Assembly: GCA_025093985.1 (NCBI GenBank)
Contig: JACAAK010000009.1
Span: 2,914,001-2,978,000 of the forward strand
Direction of reading: 5' to 3'
Source of the DNA: Calvatia gigantea
Lineage: Eukaryota; Basidiomycota; Agaricomycetes; Agaricales; Lycoperdaceae
Length of the DNA stretch: 64,000 nt
The notes under the pieces are model-generated. The model did no database searches, was not told the origin of the DNA, and saw only the letters and a list, made by a program, of their open reading frames with translations. Positions within the stretch are counted from its first letter, which is position 1. Each line of letters begins with the position of its first letter. A program made the position numbers and the translations under genes. Below, one piece after another: positions 45,435 through 58,180 of this stretch.

Positions 45435-46340
45435 ATGTTTCACGAACGTGCTGCATCTGCCACTTTCATTACTGCACTTTTGTCATGCAGGTCTGCAGAA
45501 TATCAAGAACTCTTCAATTGCGGGGATGACACTGAATTGCTTGCTAATGGTACAAAACAAATCATCCAGGATAACACCATAGCCCTCCGTGAAGCCAGTA
45601 AAGAATACCACCTTGACACTCTCTTGTCTACTATGCTGAAGTATGCACCACATCATCAAGGACAACGATATGTTGCAGTTGTCATTCACATTGCATATAA
45701 GCATGGTGTGGTGGTTAAGGCTGCAGAAGCATGGATGGGGTTTTTCCTCAGGAGTTAGTTATCTATTCACATTTGAATTTACCAATTCCTCATAATCTAC
45801 AAGTTATGTTGTTACCCATAGAACTGGGATTGCAGCATCAGAGTCCTAGTCCTTTATCTGATGATGAGCAGCCTGAAAATACAGCTCAAAAGGAGATGAT
45901 GGACCTGAAGGAAAAAGTGAGCATAGGAGTTTAATATGTTCATGTTGCTGGACTTATATATGCCTCAGATTGCTAAACGTGAACAATACTGTTGTGCAGT
46001 TTCAGGGGATCTTGACACAAATCATTTTGATGTCCTTGATTCTCAAGGACTTCCCATTCCTCCCAACAAAAATGTTTCTAGAATGCAGGTTGCTCACATT
46101 ATCCCCCTCACACTTAATTCACTTGAGCCCTACCTGAGCTCAGAAAAAGAATGTCAACCCTCCCCTAATCTTTTAGAGTCTTCATATCATAAAGGAAATG
46201 CATTTGTGTGGGCTGTTTACAAGGCCTGGACATATATGGACATGGGGAAACTTACTGGTCTCAACATTCCTGCCAATGCTGTTTACATGACATCAAATCA
46301 TTGTATCCTTTTCAGCAAGTTTGAGTTCTACTTTAAAGCA
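45435..46340 (+). pseudogene. HNH-nuclease-domain protein gene, 3' end missing
   Basis: Exonic stretches (about 45435-45740, about 45770-45916 and 45969-46340) encode a protein of the basidiomycete HNH_2-type family. The N-terminal part has SAEYQELFNCGDDTELL and LDTLLSTMLKYAP with GQRYVAVVIHIAYKHG. A 52-bp intron (45917-45968) leads into the nuclease-like region with KREQYCCAVSGD, VAHIIPLTLN and IPANAVYMTSNHCILFSKFEFY, which correspond to the HNH core. The last visible exon ends at 46340 with a GTAAGT donor, and the LTR of a gypsy element starts 76 bp later, so the 3' exons are missing or displaced beyond the nested transposons. The start codon is uncertain. Function in fungi is unknown. Confidence 0.6.
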
Positions 46341-46416
46341 GTAAGTCTGTCTTCTGTTATTGTAATAAGTTGTTTAAGGTTAAAATCTATGATGAAGGTT
46401 CCAAATAATCCAAACA

Positions 46417-46723
46417 TGTTGTGAACTTTAGCCCACTCTCGCATCAGCTCCATACTTGTCTGCATTCCCTCCTAGCTGTGTACCTGTTTCAGTTATTCTT
46501 GCCTGCACGATCCCTGAGCTCTGACTCATAACTACTATACCATAGTTGTTGGATGTTTCATGTAGTTATCTCCATCCATTCAACTGGATGTTCCTTCTGT
46601 ATTTAAGTGTACATACATACTCCTGTATTTGGTATGCTTAACCATCTAGTTCTTTTCCCTTACTCACCCTCAAGACTTAGCCTAAGCTGTGACCTGAGGT
46701 CTTATCAGACTAAGGTCGTAACA
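46417..46723 (+). repeat. 5' LTR of the chromovirus
   Basis: It begins TGTTGTGAAC and ends GTCGTAACA (TG...CA), about 307 bp, followed by a likely primer-binding region (tttggttaagcatccc). A TATA-like tatttaag lies at about 46600. The boundaries are inferred from termini only, because the partner LTR is outside the window. Confidence 0.6.
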
Positions 46724-46802
46724 TTTGGTTAAGCATCCCTACCTCACCTTGCAAGGAGTAGGCTGAAACAGGCCTGAACAGAAGCAACCCAGGAGCTAGT
46801 AT

Positions 46803-47861
46803 ATGAGCTCGAACCCAGACGAATACAGAGAACCAAACCTCGAAGTCACTGACAATGAATCAGAAACATCAGACGAAGAAGAAACAGGGAACCCCGAAGT
46901 ACCTGAAGAAACACACAATGAACCTGGAGTAAACCCAGCAGAAGAAGAAGTGTTATCAGAACTTCTAAATAAACTTGACCTAGCAGAGGAAGAGATAGTA
47001 CACCAGGAGAAATCAGACAAATCAAGTTCAGATGAAACAGAATCAGAAACCGACTCCAACATGACCGATAATGCAGTAGTGCCCGCAACAATGCCCAGTG
47101 GGAAAGGCCTAGTGCCAGACCTGGGATTTTTCGATGGCACCCACACCAAGTTCGACGACTAGTGGAGAGCAATGACGCTCTTCATGAAGTTCAACAAGAT
47201 AGTCTCAGCAGATGATAAAGCCATAGCAGTCCTAGCTAGACTGCAAGGAGAAACTGCAGGAGCATATGCAGCCATGAGAGCACCAGCCATCCTAGAATCC
47301 GAGGATTCAGTAGACTGGAAGGTCTTCTCCGAGGAATTTAGGAGGACCTTCTCAGATGACGCCTCAAACAGCAAAGCAGAATGGCAGATTGAAAAATTCA
47401 AACAAGGAAACCGAAATACCGCCGACTACCTAATCGAATTTGAGGTGCTGAAAAGCAAGGCCAAGACCAATAGCAAGCACGCTATATTCCTACTTAGGAA
47501 GAACACCCGACAAGACATCATACATATGATCACAGGCTATCCACTCTCAGCCAGACCAGATACATATGCGGAATGGAAAGAAGCCATATTATCTATAGGA
47601 CAAGGATATGAAGCATCCGAATACTGAGGAGACAAGAAGATGAACACTGGCACCACCTATGGAGGAATGGGCGAACCCATGGAGATAGGAAGCAGGCGTC
47701 ACATCTTTAATGACAAAGGAGAACCAAAATGCTACAACTGTGGCATTTTTGGCCACATCACCAAGGATTGCAAAAAGCCCAAGGGGTTAATATGCTACAA
47801 CTGCAGAAAAAGGGGACACATAGCCAAAGTCTGTACTGCACCTAAGAAGATCCAAGTCTGA
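46803..47861 (+). CDS. Gag of chromovirus
   Basis: The frame starts MSSNPDEYREPNLEVTDNE with a Glu-rich N-terminus, followed by a retrotransposon Gag region (WKVFSEEFRRTFSDDASNSK, WQIEKFKQGNRNTADYL) and two CCHC zinc knuckles at the C-terminus: CYNCGIFGHITKDC and CYNCRKRGHIAKVC. Two in-frame stops interrupt it, a TAG at about 47160 that replaces a Trp and a TGA at about 47625. The gag frame ends at 47861. Pol continues in the -1 frame with only about 16 bp of overlap, so pol expression would have needed a frameshift in the original element. Confidence 0.8.
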
Positions 47862-50800
47862 GGAGTAGAAGAGGTCGCCAACAAAGAAGGAAAGGATTTT
47901 TCCAAAGACTCCGAGTAGGCGCTACCTCGAGAGTCAGAAAGCTTGTATCTAGGATATCAGACAAATTCTACATGATTCCTCAGAGAAGAAAGCACGAACT
48001 AAGTCTAAAAGGAAAAATACAAACAGCAAGGAAGGAGATAATGATTGACACCATTGTAGACTCAGGGTGTATAACCAGCAGTATCAGCAAAAAACTGGTA
48101 GACGAAGAAGAACTCCCTACCCAGAAATTGGAACAACAAGTTTTGGTATTAAACACGGATGAAATGCCTAACCAAGGCGGAAGAGTAATGGAGACCGCCA
48201 CAATCAACATCGACATCCAGGAACATAAAGAACAAATTGAAGCCTCAGTCATGCAACTACAAGACAGAGCAGAAGTCTTCCTAGGACATGATTGGCTAGT
48301 CAAGCATAATCCGGAAATAGATTGGAACAACAGAAAAGTCAAGTTCACTTGATGCCCACCAGGCTGCGAATTCCCCCATCAGGATATCCCTATCACCGAA
48401 AGAATACGGAGTACAGTCACTAAAGAAGACTTATGGGAAGAAGAAGACGAACCAGACCCAACCAAACTGGAAGACCTACCAGACTACATACAACCATTCA
48501 CGCACTTATTCAACAAAACGACATTCGACAAGCTCCCAGAATGAACCGAATGGGACCATGAGATAATCCTGATGGAAAATGCCCCAAAAGAAATAAGTAT
48601 AGGAACATACAATATGACAGTTAAAGAACAGGACGAGCTCAAGTCATTTATCAAGGAAAACCTAGAATCAAGACAAATACAACCATCGAAATCTCCATAC
48701 ACAGCACTGACATTCTTCATCCCAAAGAAAGATGGATCTAAAAGATTGATCTAAGACTACAGATGACTAAACAACATAGTAGTCAAAGACAAAACACCAT
48801 TACCAAGAATTGAAGAAGTAATTGACAAGCTTGGGAAAGCGAAATACTTCAACAAGCTGGATATCATCTGGGGATATAACAATGTCAGGATCAAAGAGGG
48901 AGACGAATGGAAAGCTGCCTTCCTCACCAATGAAGGACTCTTCGAGCCAACAGTCATGTATTTTGGCCTAAGCAACTCACCAGGAACATTCTCCAGAATG
49001 ATGACAAGTATCTTCCATGACCTTTTACAAAATGGAGACATCGTAAACTACATGAATGACTTTGCCATCCCAGGGGACACTAAGGAGCAGCTAAAAGAAC
49101 AAACAGTACGATTTTTGGAACGAGTGGCCCAGTACAATCTATGCTTCAAGCAAACCAAGTGCATCTTTGATGCAGAAGAAATCCCAATGCTAGGAGTTTG
49201 AATGGGACATGGACGAATCGAAATGGAAAAGGATAAAGTAAAATCAGTACGGGAATGGCCTGAACCCAAGAACACCAAAGGGGTAGAAAGGTTCCTGGGT
49301 TTTGCAAACTACTATCGTTGTTTCATCAAGAACTTCAGTACAATCACGGGACCCTTGAACAAACTCAAAGGAGCAGCCACATGGGAATGGACACAGGAGT
49401 ACTAGGACTCTTTCGACCAACTCAAGAAATGCATTACCGAAGAACCCATCCTGACATTGCCACAAAGACATGGCCAGTTCAGAGTAGAAGTCGATGCATC
49501 GGACTATGCACTAGGGGGAGTACTCTCACAGCTACAAGAAGACAAATGGCACCCCATTGCCTTCACATCATGAACCCTGTCACCAGCAGAACAGAATTAT
49601 GAAATATATGACAAAGAATTGCTAGCCATTGTCCACACCTTGAAGGAATGGAGACACTACCTTTTAGATGCCAAAGAACGATTCGAAATCTGGACCGACC
49701 ACGAAAACCTCAAGTACTACTGGGAGCCACAAAAATTAAATGGACGACAAGCACAGTGGTATCTGCAGCTGCAAGACTATAACTTCACACTACGACATCT
49801 GCCAGGAAAGACAAACACAAAAGCCGACTTGCTATTCTGAATCCACCAAATGCCAGAAGAACAAGAAAGCAAACTGGTCACTATGATCCGAGAAAGCTGG
49901 CTACAGGCAGAAGGCACAGACAGCACAGTACTTTTATGAGCAGAATTATTCATTGAACCAAACTTCCTCAGACAAATTCAAAGCCAAACCCGACGAGAAA
50001 CAACAGTCCTAGCCAAACTAAAGAGGCAAGGATCACAGCTCACTGAAGATAATGGAGTTATCTACAAACAAAACAGCACATATGTCCTACCTGGCCAGAA
50101 GCTACAGGAAGAGATCCTAGTACAGTACCATGACACACCAGATGCAAGACACCCAGGACAGCACAGGATGACAGAACTAATCAGCTGAGACTACTGGTGG
50201 CCATCAATATGAAAGGATATAAAAAGATATATCCAAGGATGCCAAGCCTGCCAAAGAAACAAGCCAAGAATGGCGCCGCTCAAATTGCCACTATACTCCC
50301 TTCCGATACCAAGTGGACCTTGGGAAGAAATCAGCATTAACATGATCGGGCCACTACCAGAATCGAAAGGAAAAGATGCAATATTAGTCATTGTGGACTG
50401 CTTCACAAAAATGATACGACTCTCAGCGACAACCACAGATACATCATCTAAGGATGTTACAAGGATATACCGAGATGAAATATGGAAGCTACATGGATTG
50501 CCGAGGAAAGTACTCAGTGACTGAGGACCTCAATTCGCATCGGAATTCACCAAGGAGTTGTTCAAGGGGCTCGGCATTGAACGAAACCTATCAACGGCAT
50601 ATCATCCCCAAACGGATGGACAAACTGAATACATCAACAGAGAAGTAGAGACCTACATCCGCCTGTACTGCAACTATGACCAAGATGACTAGGTGGAGTG
50701 GCTTCCCATCACAGAGTTCCAGTACAATAACAAGCAGCATGGAGGAACACAGGAGACACCATTCTTTCTAAACTATGGAAGGAACCCATGGAAAGGCAAA

Positions 50801-51421
50801 AACGAGCTGACAATGAACAATCCTGCTGTCACAGCATTCCTAGAACAACTACAGCATGCCCGAGACAATGCCTCATCAGCACTATGGACATACCAAGAAA
50901 AGATGAAACAGCAATACAACCACAGTAGAACCCATACCAGCATATACCAAACAGGAGATAAAGTATGGTTAGAGAACACCAATATCCATACCAATCAATC
51001 ATCAAAGAAGCTAGGCCAAAAACAATATGGACCTTTCCTTATTAAGGAAAAGATAGGAGAGGCAGCATATTGGCTGACACTACCAGATGAATGGGCCATC
51101 CATGATGTATTCAACAAACAGCTCCTGTCACCAGTGCGTGAGGCAGAGTTCCTGAGTCAAAAGCTGCCATCACCGCCCAACCCAGTGATCATCAACAATG
51201 AAGAAGAGTATGAAGTGGAAGAGATCCGCAGACAACGAAAACAAGGAAGGGGATATCAATTCCTGGTCTACTGGAAGGGGTATAGCAATGAAGAAGATAT
51301 GTGGACAGCGGAGTCCAACCTGGAAAATGCAAAAGACACCATAAGAGACTACCAAAAAAGGCATCTGGAGGATACCCATAAAAGAGGGGGCAGAAAACAC
51401 AAAAAAGCATCAAACAAGTAA
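47846..51421 (+). pseudogene. Pol of chromovirus (PR-RT-RH-IN-chromodomain)
   Basis: Domains in order: aspartic protease (IVDSGCITSSI, about 48055); reverse transcriptase (FFIPKKDGSKRLI, TPLPRIEEVIDKLG, YFGLSNSPGTFSRMM, and YMNDFAIPG in place of the usual YxDD, about 49050); RNase H (VDASDYALGGVLSQLQEDKW, about 49490); integrase with an HHCC-like CQACQRNK, a GPLPESKGKDAILVIVDCFT core and HPQTDGQTEYINREVE (about 50610); and a C-terminal chromodomain (EYEVEEIRRQR, FLVYWKGYSNEEDMW, about 51210-51330). The catalytic Asp-to-Asn change in YMND and over ten in-frame stops make it non-functional. The chromodomain places it among chromoviruses, which target heterochromatin. Confidence 0.87.
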
Positions 51422-51784
51422 CCCAGACAAAGAAACTAAACAGACATGCCTGCCTCCCAATCTAACCGCATTGCCATTGACTCCCTTGTCCACCCTACTC
51501 CCACCAGAATCTCCTCCCTCCCTTTTTCCGAACCAGGCAACAGCCGAGCACCTGCTCCCCAAGAAACCCACTATAACCTTGCAAAGACACTGTCCCCAGC
51601 ACAAGGCCTCCTTGAAGCCCTGCTCAAGGATGTTGATAAAGCAACCAACAGTGAAATTGAGAACATCTCTGCTCAAAACTGAAGATTAGTTGTAAACCGA
51701 TACATCACTCTTGCTACTGCATGCATCACCTTCGCCGACATGTATGCAGGATTCACCAATGCATCTTCCTCCACCAACCAGTAC

Positions 51785-51789
51785 ATTCC
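51785..51789. repeat. Target site duplication, left (ATTCC)
   Basis: ATTCC immediately precedes the 5' LTR and recurs at 58589-58593 directly after the 3' LTR. Confidence 0.88.
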
Positions 51790-52197
51790 TATTGAATCTC
51801 GATCCATACCACTACGTTGGTTCAGTCTATTTATAGCTGAAATGGGTTCTTGAGTACTTCACTCTTGAAGAGAGATAACGGACAATGTACTAGACCGCAC
51901 TCTAGGTTGCTGGTCATGGTCTATTAAATAGAACAATGTACGTAGTATGCTCTGTATATGCTACTGGCAGATAAGACCTTACCTGTATTAGGTAGAATGG
52001 TACACAGACCAGAGACATTAGATATATAAGACCTATGTAGTATGCGTACACTCTTTAGACAAATAAGTCTTCTCTTGCCCATCATTCCACTCAGATATCC
52101 ACTAGCTACAGTCTACAATGTGCATCTCAACAAGCCCAGTGAGTACGACTCCCCTCCACCACTAGCGTAAATCTATTGTGGTGTACTTGTCTTAACA
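51790..52197 (+). repeat. 5' LTR of copia copy 1
   Basis: 408 bp, aligned end to end with the 3' LTR. Its second base is A where the 3' LTR has G (TATTGAATC versus TGTTGAATC). It contains a TATATAA promoter-like box at about 52023 and ends CTTAACA. The following ggttataggccccgacc is a candidate primer-binding site. Confidence 0.92.
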
Positions 52198-52395
52198 GGT
52201 TATAGGCCCCGACCACCGCTCACTCAGACCGCATTTAGTGATGCTGGTAGAGTGTAGGAGGCTATGGTCGTACGCAACCTAGGAGATGGTGGCCCTTTGG
52301 TCCATTTGATCCCTGAGTCTGCCCCATGTTGTGACGTGTACATTACGCACCACTGTCCTACATGATGCTAATGCATGTTTACCCTATTCTTAGAT

Positions 52396-55300
52396 ATGTC
52401 TAAACCAGCCTCTGCTCCACTGGGCTATGTCCAAACCCCTAGTGGACAGCTTCCCGTCCTTACTGGGACAGGTAACTATACTGTCTGGTTGCTCCACCTT
52501 CAGTCTGCACTGATGTGCATTTCCCTTAATGATTGTTCCTGGACCAGATGGGATTTCTCTGGAGCCCAGGATGAACCAGTTCAATATGAGCAGCTTTATG
52601 GATCTGCTCACCTGGCTGTTCCAGCCTCTGGCACTATGCCGGCATATCCCACACAACCAGGAACTCCAATTCCTGTGACTGCTGAGGAGCACCATAGTGT
52701 TGGGATGGCTAATAACCTCTGGATGCGTGCTCTTGGGTTGATTGAGTCAACTCTCCCCAACAGCATGCTGAAGCACTCAGCAGTAAACACTCGCTCACTC
52801 TGGTCACAGTTGCAGGGCCAATATGGCCTTCCTGGACCAGCGCAGGTCTATAATGAGTTTATACATGCAATCACATTCGAACTCCCTCTCAGTGGTGATC
52901 CCTCACTCAAGATGAGCAAGCTCCAGCAGATCTTTGGACAGCTTGACACCATGGATAGTGGCATCGCCCCGGAGATTGAAACAATGATCCTTCTCCACTC
53001 TCTTCACCCATCTTTGAGCCATGTAGCTCAGATGCTCCTCACCTCGAACATGTCGCTCCATGAGCTGACATGGGATAAGGCCCGAAGTGGCATCATTGCT
53101 GCTTACACTTCCAACCAGACCACCCACGTGCAATAAGCATGCTTTACTCCATGACAAGGAGGTGGGCAGCAGCAGCAGCAGCATCAGCAGCAAGGTGGGC
53201 AGTGACCGCAAGGTCAGCAGCAGCCTTCGGGGTCTAAAAAGCCCTAGCAACAACAGCAGCAGCAGCAAAAGCCCTCTGGAGGAGAAGGCGATGGTGAGAA
53301 GAAACGCTGATGGCATCCTTGAGGAAAAGGAAAAGGAAAGGGAAAGGAGGGAGGTGCACAGGCTAATGCCACCATCTCTTCCAGTTACATCCAGGACATG
53401 GACTTCGTGTCGCAGGCACAAACAATGCTGCCACCTTCCACTCGTTCTCTTGTAGAGGCAACGCATCAAGCCAAGACATCTCCCATTGCTTCTAGCTCTG
53501 CTGCCACTGGCAGCAATGCCACTCCGCTCGTGTCGCGCATCACTGTGCCCGAGCCTAAAACTCATCGCAAACCTTTGGTGAAAGCCAAGGTTACCACATT
53601 GAAAAAGTGGGACGAATGTCTCAAGTCAACTTCTTCATTGGGCGAGAGTTCGGAGGAGATGTGGAAGCGGTTCGATGCAATGGATGTTGAGTCTACTCCA
53701 TCCACCGTCACAAGAGAGGAAGACAAGATCGCATGGCCGGCCCCAGTGTACAACAGGCCGGCGATTATCAAAAAACCCAAGCTGCTCAAGAAGAAGCAGG
53801 CGCTGAAGGAAATCGAGTCTGTCCTCAAGTCAGTCTTAGATGACAATGACTCGGACACCGACTATGGTTCCGACGGAGGATGTGGGTCAGTACCTTCCAC
53901 TGACTATTATTCTTGTTCTGATGCAGAGAATAATGTACAGCCCCATCAACAGATGGAATGGAACGATACAGACGCAGGGTCTGTCCGCCTTGGAGCAGGA
54001 TGCCCTGGAGATTCCGAGGATGAGTTGGGACGACAAGGTGGCCGCTGAAGAGAGTGGGGCACCTATGTAGATGTAGTGTGTCATCCACCTCCTGTAGGGA
54101 CTCGTCATAGACACCGCTGTACAAACTTTATATCCTGCAATGTATGCTGGAAGTGTGCCCAAGGCGCTTCTCCTTCTGCTTATTCCACTAGTGTGACTAA
54201 GCTGGAAAGTAAGATGAACGCTACATATACCGTGAATAATCACGAGTATTCAGACAAGTTAAGGTCAGAGCTCCACAAAGAACATGAAGATCTTAATCAG
54301 ATCACGACATATCACATTTGTGATTTGTCTTTATATGCTAAGTGTAGAGCAGAAGGAAATAAACACGTCGTGAATGACGCAGATTGGCTCCTTGATTCTG
54401 GAGCATCATACCATGTCACTGGTTATCTCTCTGATTTCACAGAGATTAAGATGGGCCATTTTGGACATATACAAGCCGCTGGCAACCGGATCTATGAAAT
54501 GATAGGATGAGGATCTGTGATCTTCCAGCATGATGTGGTAGATAAAGGCAAGACCATGAGCGCTACTTCACGTATTGCGCCAGTCTTTTATATCAAAGAA
54601 ATCATAGAACAGTTAATGTCCTCGGGCCAGATTCTTAGGAATGGCTACAATTTAAAGGCAACCGTTAAAGGGACCACCATCCGTGATAAATCAGGATGAG
54701 CAGTATTGTCCGCCTGGCCTCATCGTTTGTTTAAAAACAGTGTACATACAGTGTACACATATGTCTTGCAAAATAGCAAGGAGAAGGCAGTTGTATTAGC
54801 ATTACGCCAACCTGATTATATCAATTGGCATCGTCGAATAGGACACCCCTCGGATCGCGTGCTCTCTGAGCTTCCAAAGCACGTAGAGGGCATTGCATTG
54901 ATTCCTGCACCATCTACTCAGAAAGGCATCTGCGACAGCTGTGCCAAGGGGAAAATGCATAATAACCCCTTTCCAATAAACCCCAAGTGAGCCACCGCAG
55001 TCTTTGAGCTATGTCACTCAGACTTGCTGGAACTGCCCGTTATTAGCTACCATAAATATAAATGGGCAATGACGTTCCTTGATGACTTTTCTTCTCACAC
55101 ACATATAGTCCTCCTTCGAAAGAAGTCTGAGGCTTCTGAGAAGCTCATTCAGCTGATCAGTGTGTTGGAAAACCTCTCTGGTATGTGAGTCAAACGACTT
55201 CACACCGATAATGGAGGAGAATACGTCAATGAGAAGTTATTGGCAGGACTCGCGGCACATGGAATTACCTACGAGACCACTGCTCCCTATGCACATCAGC

Positions 55301-58155
55301 AAAATGGGAGAGCAGAGCAACTGAACTGCACCCTACATGAGAAAGCCCAAGCTATAAGGCTACAGGCATGTCTACCTGACTCGTGGTGGGAATTTGTGTT
55401 GAACACAGCTGTGCATTTATATAATCGCACGCCAGTCCAGCATCTGCAGTGGAAGACACCTTTTGAGTGTTATTCGAGGGAAAAGCCAGACTTATCCCAT
55501 ATTTGTGTGTTTGGATGCGGTGCGTATGTATTTCTACCCAATGAGATCTGCCCAAACAAATTGTCTGCAAAATCCGAGATTATGATCTTTCTTGGATATA
55601 AAGGTAGTAAAAACTACATCTTTATGTGGCACACAACAGGCAATGTGATCTTTATATCACCCAACGCCTTATTCGACGAGGGATATTTCCCTAAATGCCC
55701 TGATTCAGTGCCAGATAGCAGTAACCGGCCTAATCACGGAGGAGAGAGAAATCTGCCTAGACCAGGATTAGAGGACACACCACCTATTCTGCTATCCTCA
55801 GATGATGCTGGAATTGTTCCACCCCCGCCTGATCATCCAGTTCAATTACCTCCGGTTTCTCCACCATTTAAACCAAAATATTCTCCACCTACACCTCCTT
55901 TACCCCGGCGTAATTCCATTCTGCCAGACAGCATTGACTCACAATGACTATCACCTGGCAATACGCCACCTTGGGTTCCCCCACCTGAGTCGCCACCCTC
56001 ACATGGAATGACTGTTGAGGAGGAGCCTGATCCACATGATAATTGACATGTGGACAGGGATGTATGGGACACCAAGAACGAGGAGTTCCCAATTCCTGTT
56101 CCCAAACATCGTGCTATTGGTTCTGACCAGATAGAGCTGTGTCGTTCTAAATGACAGGACAGGCCTCCTGTCAGACCAGGAAATACGTACGGAGAAAATA
56201 GGCGTCTAATTTCTATTGAAAGAGAAATAGATCGGACTCACTGACAAGAGCAGCAGAGGCAAAGACAGCATGTTCACACCAATGCCCCTCCAGACGAGTT
56301 AATATGCGAGTGTAGAGCAAGGACTAATCATCCTGAATATGTGAGGCAAAGAGTTTGTGCTGAGTGGTATCCGCCACAACCTTTTGATTTACCTCCATTT
56401 CAGCTCCCTCCACGTCCGGAACTGCCGCCCATGCCTAAGAACCATGATCCCACATTTCATGATGTAAATGACATGGATCTTGAAAGGCTTGTCACTGAGG
56501 GAGGAGTAAAACTGATCGATTTCTTGATACAGACAGTACACAATACTGCACATGGAGAGCCCGAAACTTTCTGTGACATGCTTAAGCTTCCTGAGCCCAT
56601 TAAGGCAAAATAGATGGCTGCGTGTATCAAGGAACTCGACGCATTAAAGAAATGTGGAGTATATGAATTGGTAGATCTTCCGAAAGGAAGGAGGATGGTT
56701 AAAAACCATTGGGTATTTCTCGAAAAGTCCAATAGCCGCCTGCGAGCTCGCCTAGTTGCGAAGGGTTTCTCGCAGATTGAAGGCATCGACTATAACGAGC
56801 TTTTCTCACCAGTTGTCTGCTATGAGTCTGTGCATGTAAGCTTTGTACTCGCTACAATCCATGATTGGGATATATATAGTGTTAATGTAAAAACAGCCTA
56901 TTTATATGGCAAACTGGATGAGGAAATATACATGGAACAGCCTGAAGGGTTTCAACTTCCCGGGCAGGAAGGGAAGGTGTGGAGACTTAAACGAGCAATC
57001 TATGGCCTTAAACAAGCCAGTTGCCAGTGGTGGAAAGAATTGCATCAATCTATAATTGAGCTGGGATTTACCTGCTGCAAATCTGACTATGCTGTATACT
57101 TTCACAGACATCCAAAGACGAAAGAGCTTGTAGTAGCCATTGTTTATGTTGATGACATGAATTTCTTGGGAAATAAAAACTCCCCCCTCCTCAAAGAGTT
57201 GAAGGGAAATTTTACCAAAAAGTGGGAATGCAGAGACCATGGTCCCTGTGAAGAATTCCTTGGGATGAAAATCTCAAGGAATCGCTCCAAGCGTCAAATC
57301 TTCATCCAACAGGTAAAATACCTGGATAAGATCTTGCAGTGCTTCCAGGTCCCACAGTCTGCTGTGGCTAAAACACCATTACCCACTGGCTTCCAGTTCA
57401 TTACGAACAAGGAAACTGTGTCAAACCCCTTCCATCAAAAGTACCAACAATTGGTTGGTTCTTTAATGTACTTGATGATCGGTACTAGGCCTGACATAGC
57501 CTTTGCCGTAGTTAAGCTGGCACAACATGCCACTAACCCCGCACCTGAGCACTATCGTGCTGGAATTCACGTACTAAAGTACTTGTCTATGACAAGGAAC
57601 TATGCATTGAAATATGAAGGCGATACTAGGAAACCGACGGTGACGTTGGAATGTCTCAGTGACTCGGATTGGGCTCAAGATACTGAAACCTGCTGATCTG
57701 TTTCGGGAAATGTTTGTATGATCGCATCCGGTGCTGTCACCTGGACTTCGCGACGACAAAAGACGGTTTCCTTATCGTCCACTGAAGCAGAATACAAAGA
57801 ACTGTCTAACGCTTCACGACAAGTGAAATGGCTGTCATAGCTTCTGGAGGAGCTCAATATTGAGCACCCAACTCCTATTCTCTATGGCGACAATGATGGG
57901 TCCAAATTCTGGACTGAAAATCCCATTGTTGAAAAACAGTCAAAGTACGTGGATATTCATTACCATTATGTGTGAGAATTAGTCGAGGAAGGTATTATTG
58001 TTATTGGTGATGTGTCTTCACAAGACAATCCCACTGATATCTTTACAAAGAATCTTGGCATAACCAAAATCAACCTCTTCTGCCCTGAGCTAGGACTTAT
58101 TTTCAGCTCTGATATCGAAGCTTGGGATAAAGCTGCTCGATCGATGAAATGTTAA
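52396..58155 (+). pseudogene. Gag-pol polyprotein of copia copy 1
   Basis: One frame can be followed from MSKPASAPLGYVQTP to the stop at 58155, through many in-frame stops. Gag (TGTGNYTVWLLHLQSAL, LWSQLQGQYG) is followed by a Gln-rich repeat linker, protease (WLLDSGASYHVTG, about 54390), a GAG-pre-integrase WHRRIGHPSDRVL, integrase (LCHSDLLELP, HTDNGGEYVNEKL, APYAHQQNGRAE), a Pro-rich linker, reverse transcriptase (LVAKGFSQIEGIDYNELFSP, YLYGKLDEEIYMEQPEGF, AIVYVDDMNFLG) and RNase H (STEAEYKELSNA). Most differences from copy 2 are C-to-T or G-to-A, notably CGA-to-TGA stops at CpG sites. It was a functional family once; this copy is dead. Confidence 0.9.
53164..53282 (+). repeat. CAG/CAA-rich low-complexity linker in copia gag
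   Basis: Runs of cag/caa/agc triplets encode a polyglutamine-rich hinge in the polyprotein frame between Gag and protease, several CAG/CAA or CGA codons having become stops. Confidence 0.6.
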
Positions 58156-58171
58156 TCTCCCTCCTTCAAGT

Positions 58172-58180
58172 GAGGAGGAG
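58172..58180 (+). promoter_or_regulatory. Polypurine tract of copia copy 1
   Basis: gaggaggag directly abuts the 3' LTR start. The equivalent tract of copy 2 (ctcctcctc on +) abuts its LTR at 59473-59480. Confidence 0.7.

Noticed and set aside
45936..45968. Start of a separate HNH gene at the Met at 45936
   Set aside because: The stretch is the end of a 52-bp intron (45917-45968) whose removal joins the upstream exon in frame.
46796..47172. Minus-strand Ser/Leu-rich frames opposite gag
   Set aside because: They mirror the Glu/Asp-rich gag coding strand and have no independent support.
53140..53290. CRISPR-like or tandem satellite array
   Set aside because: Simple CAG/CAA triplet repetition inside a coding frame, without spacers.
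55842..56105. Gly-rich minus-strand frame in copia
   Set aside because: It is antisense to the Pro-rich linker of the integrase-RT region.
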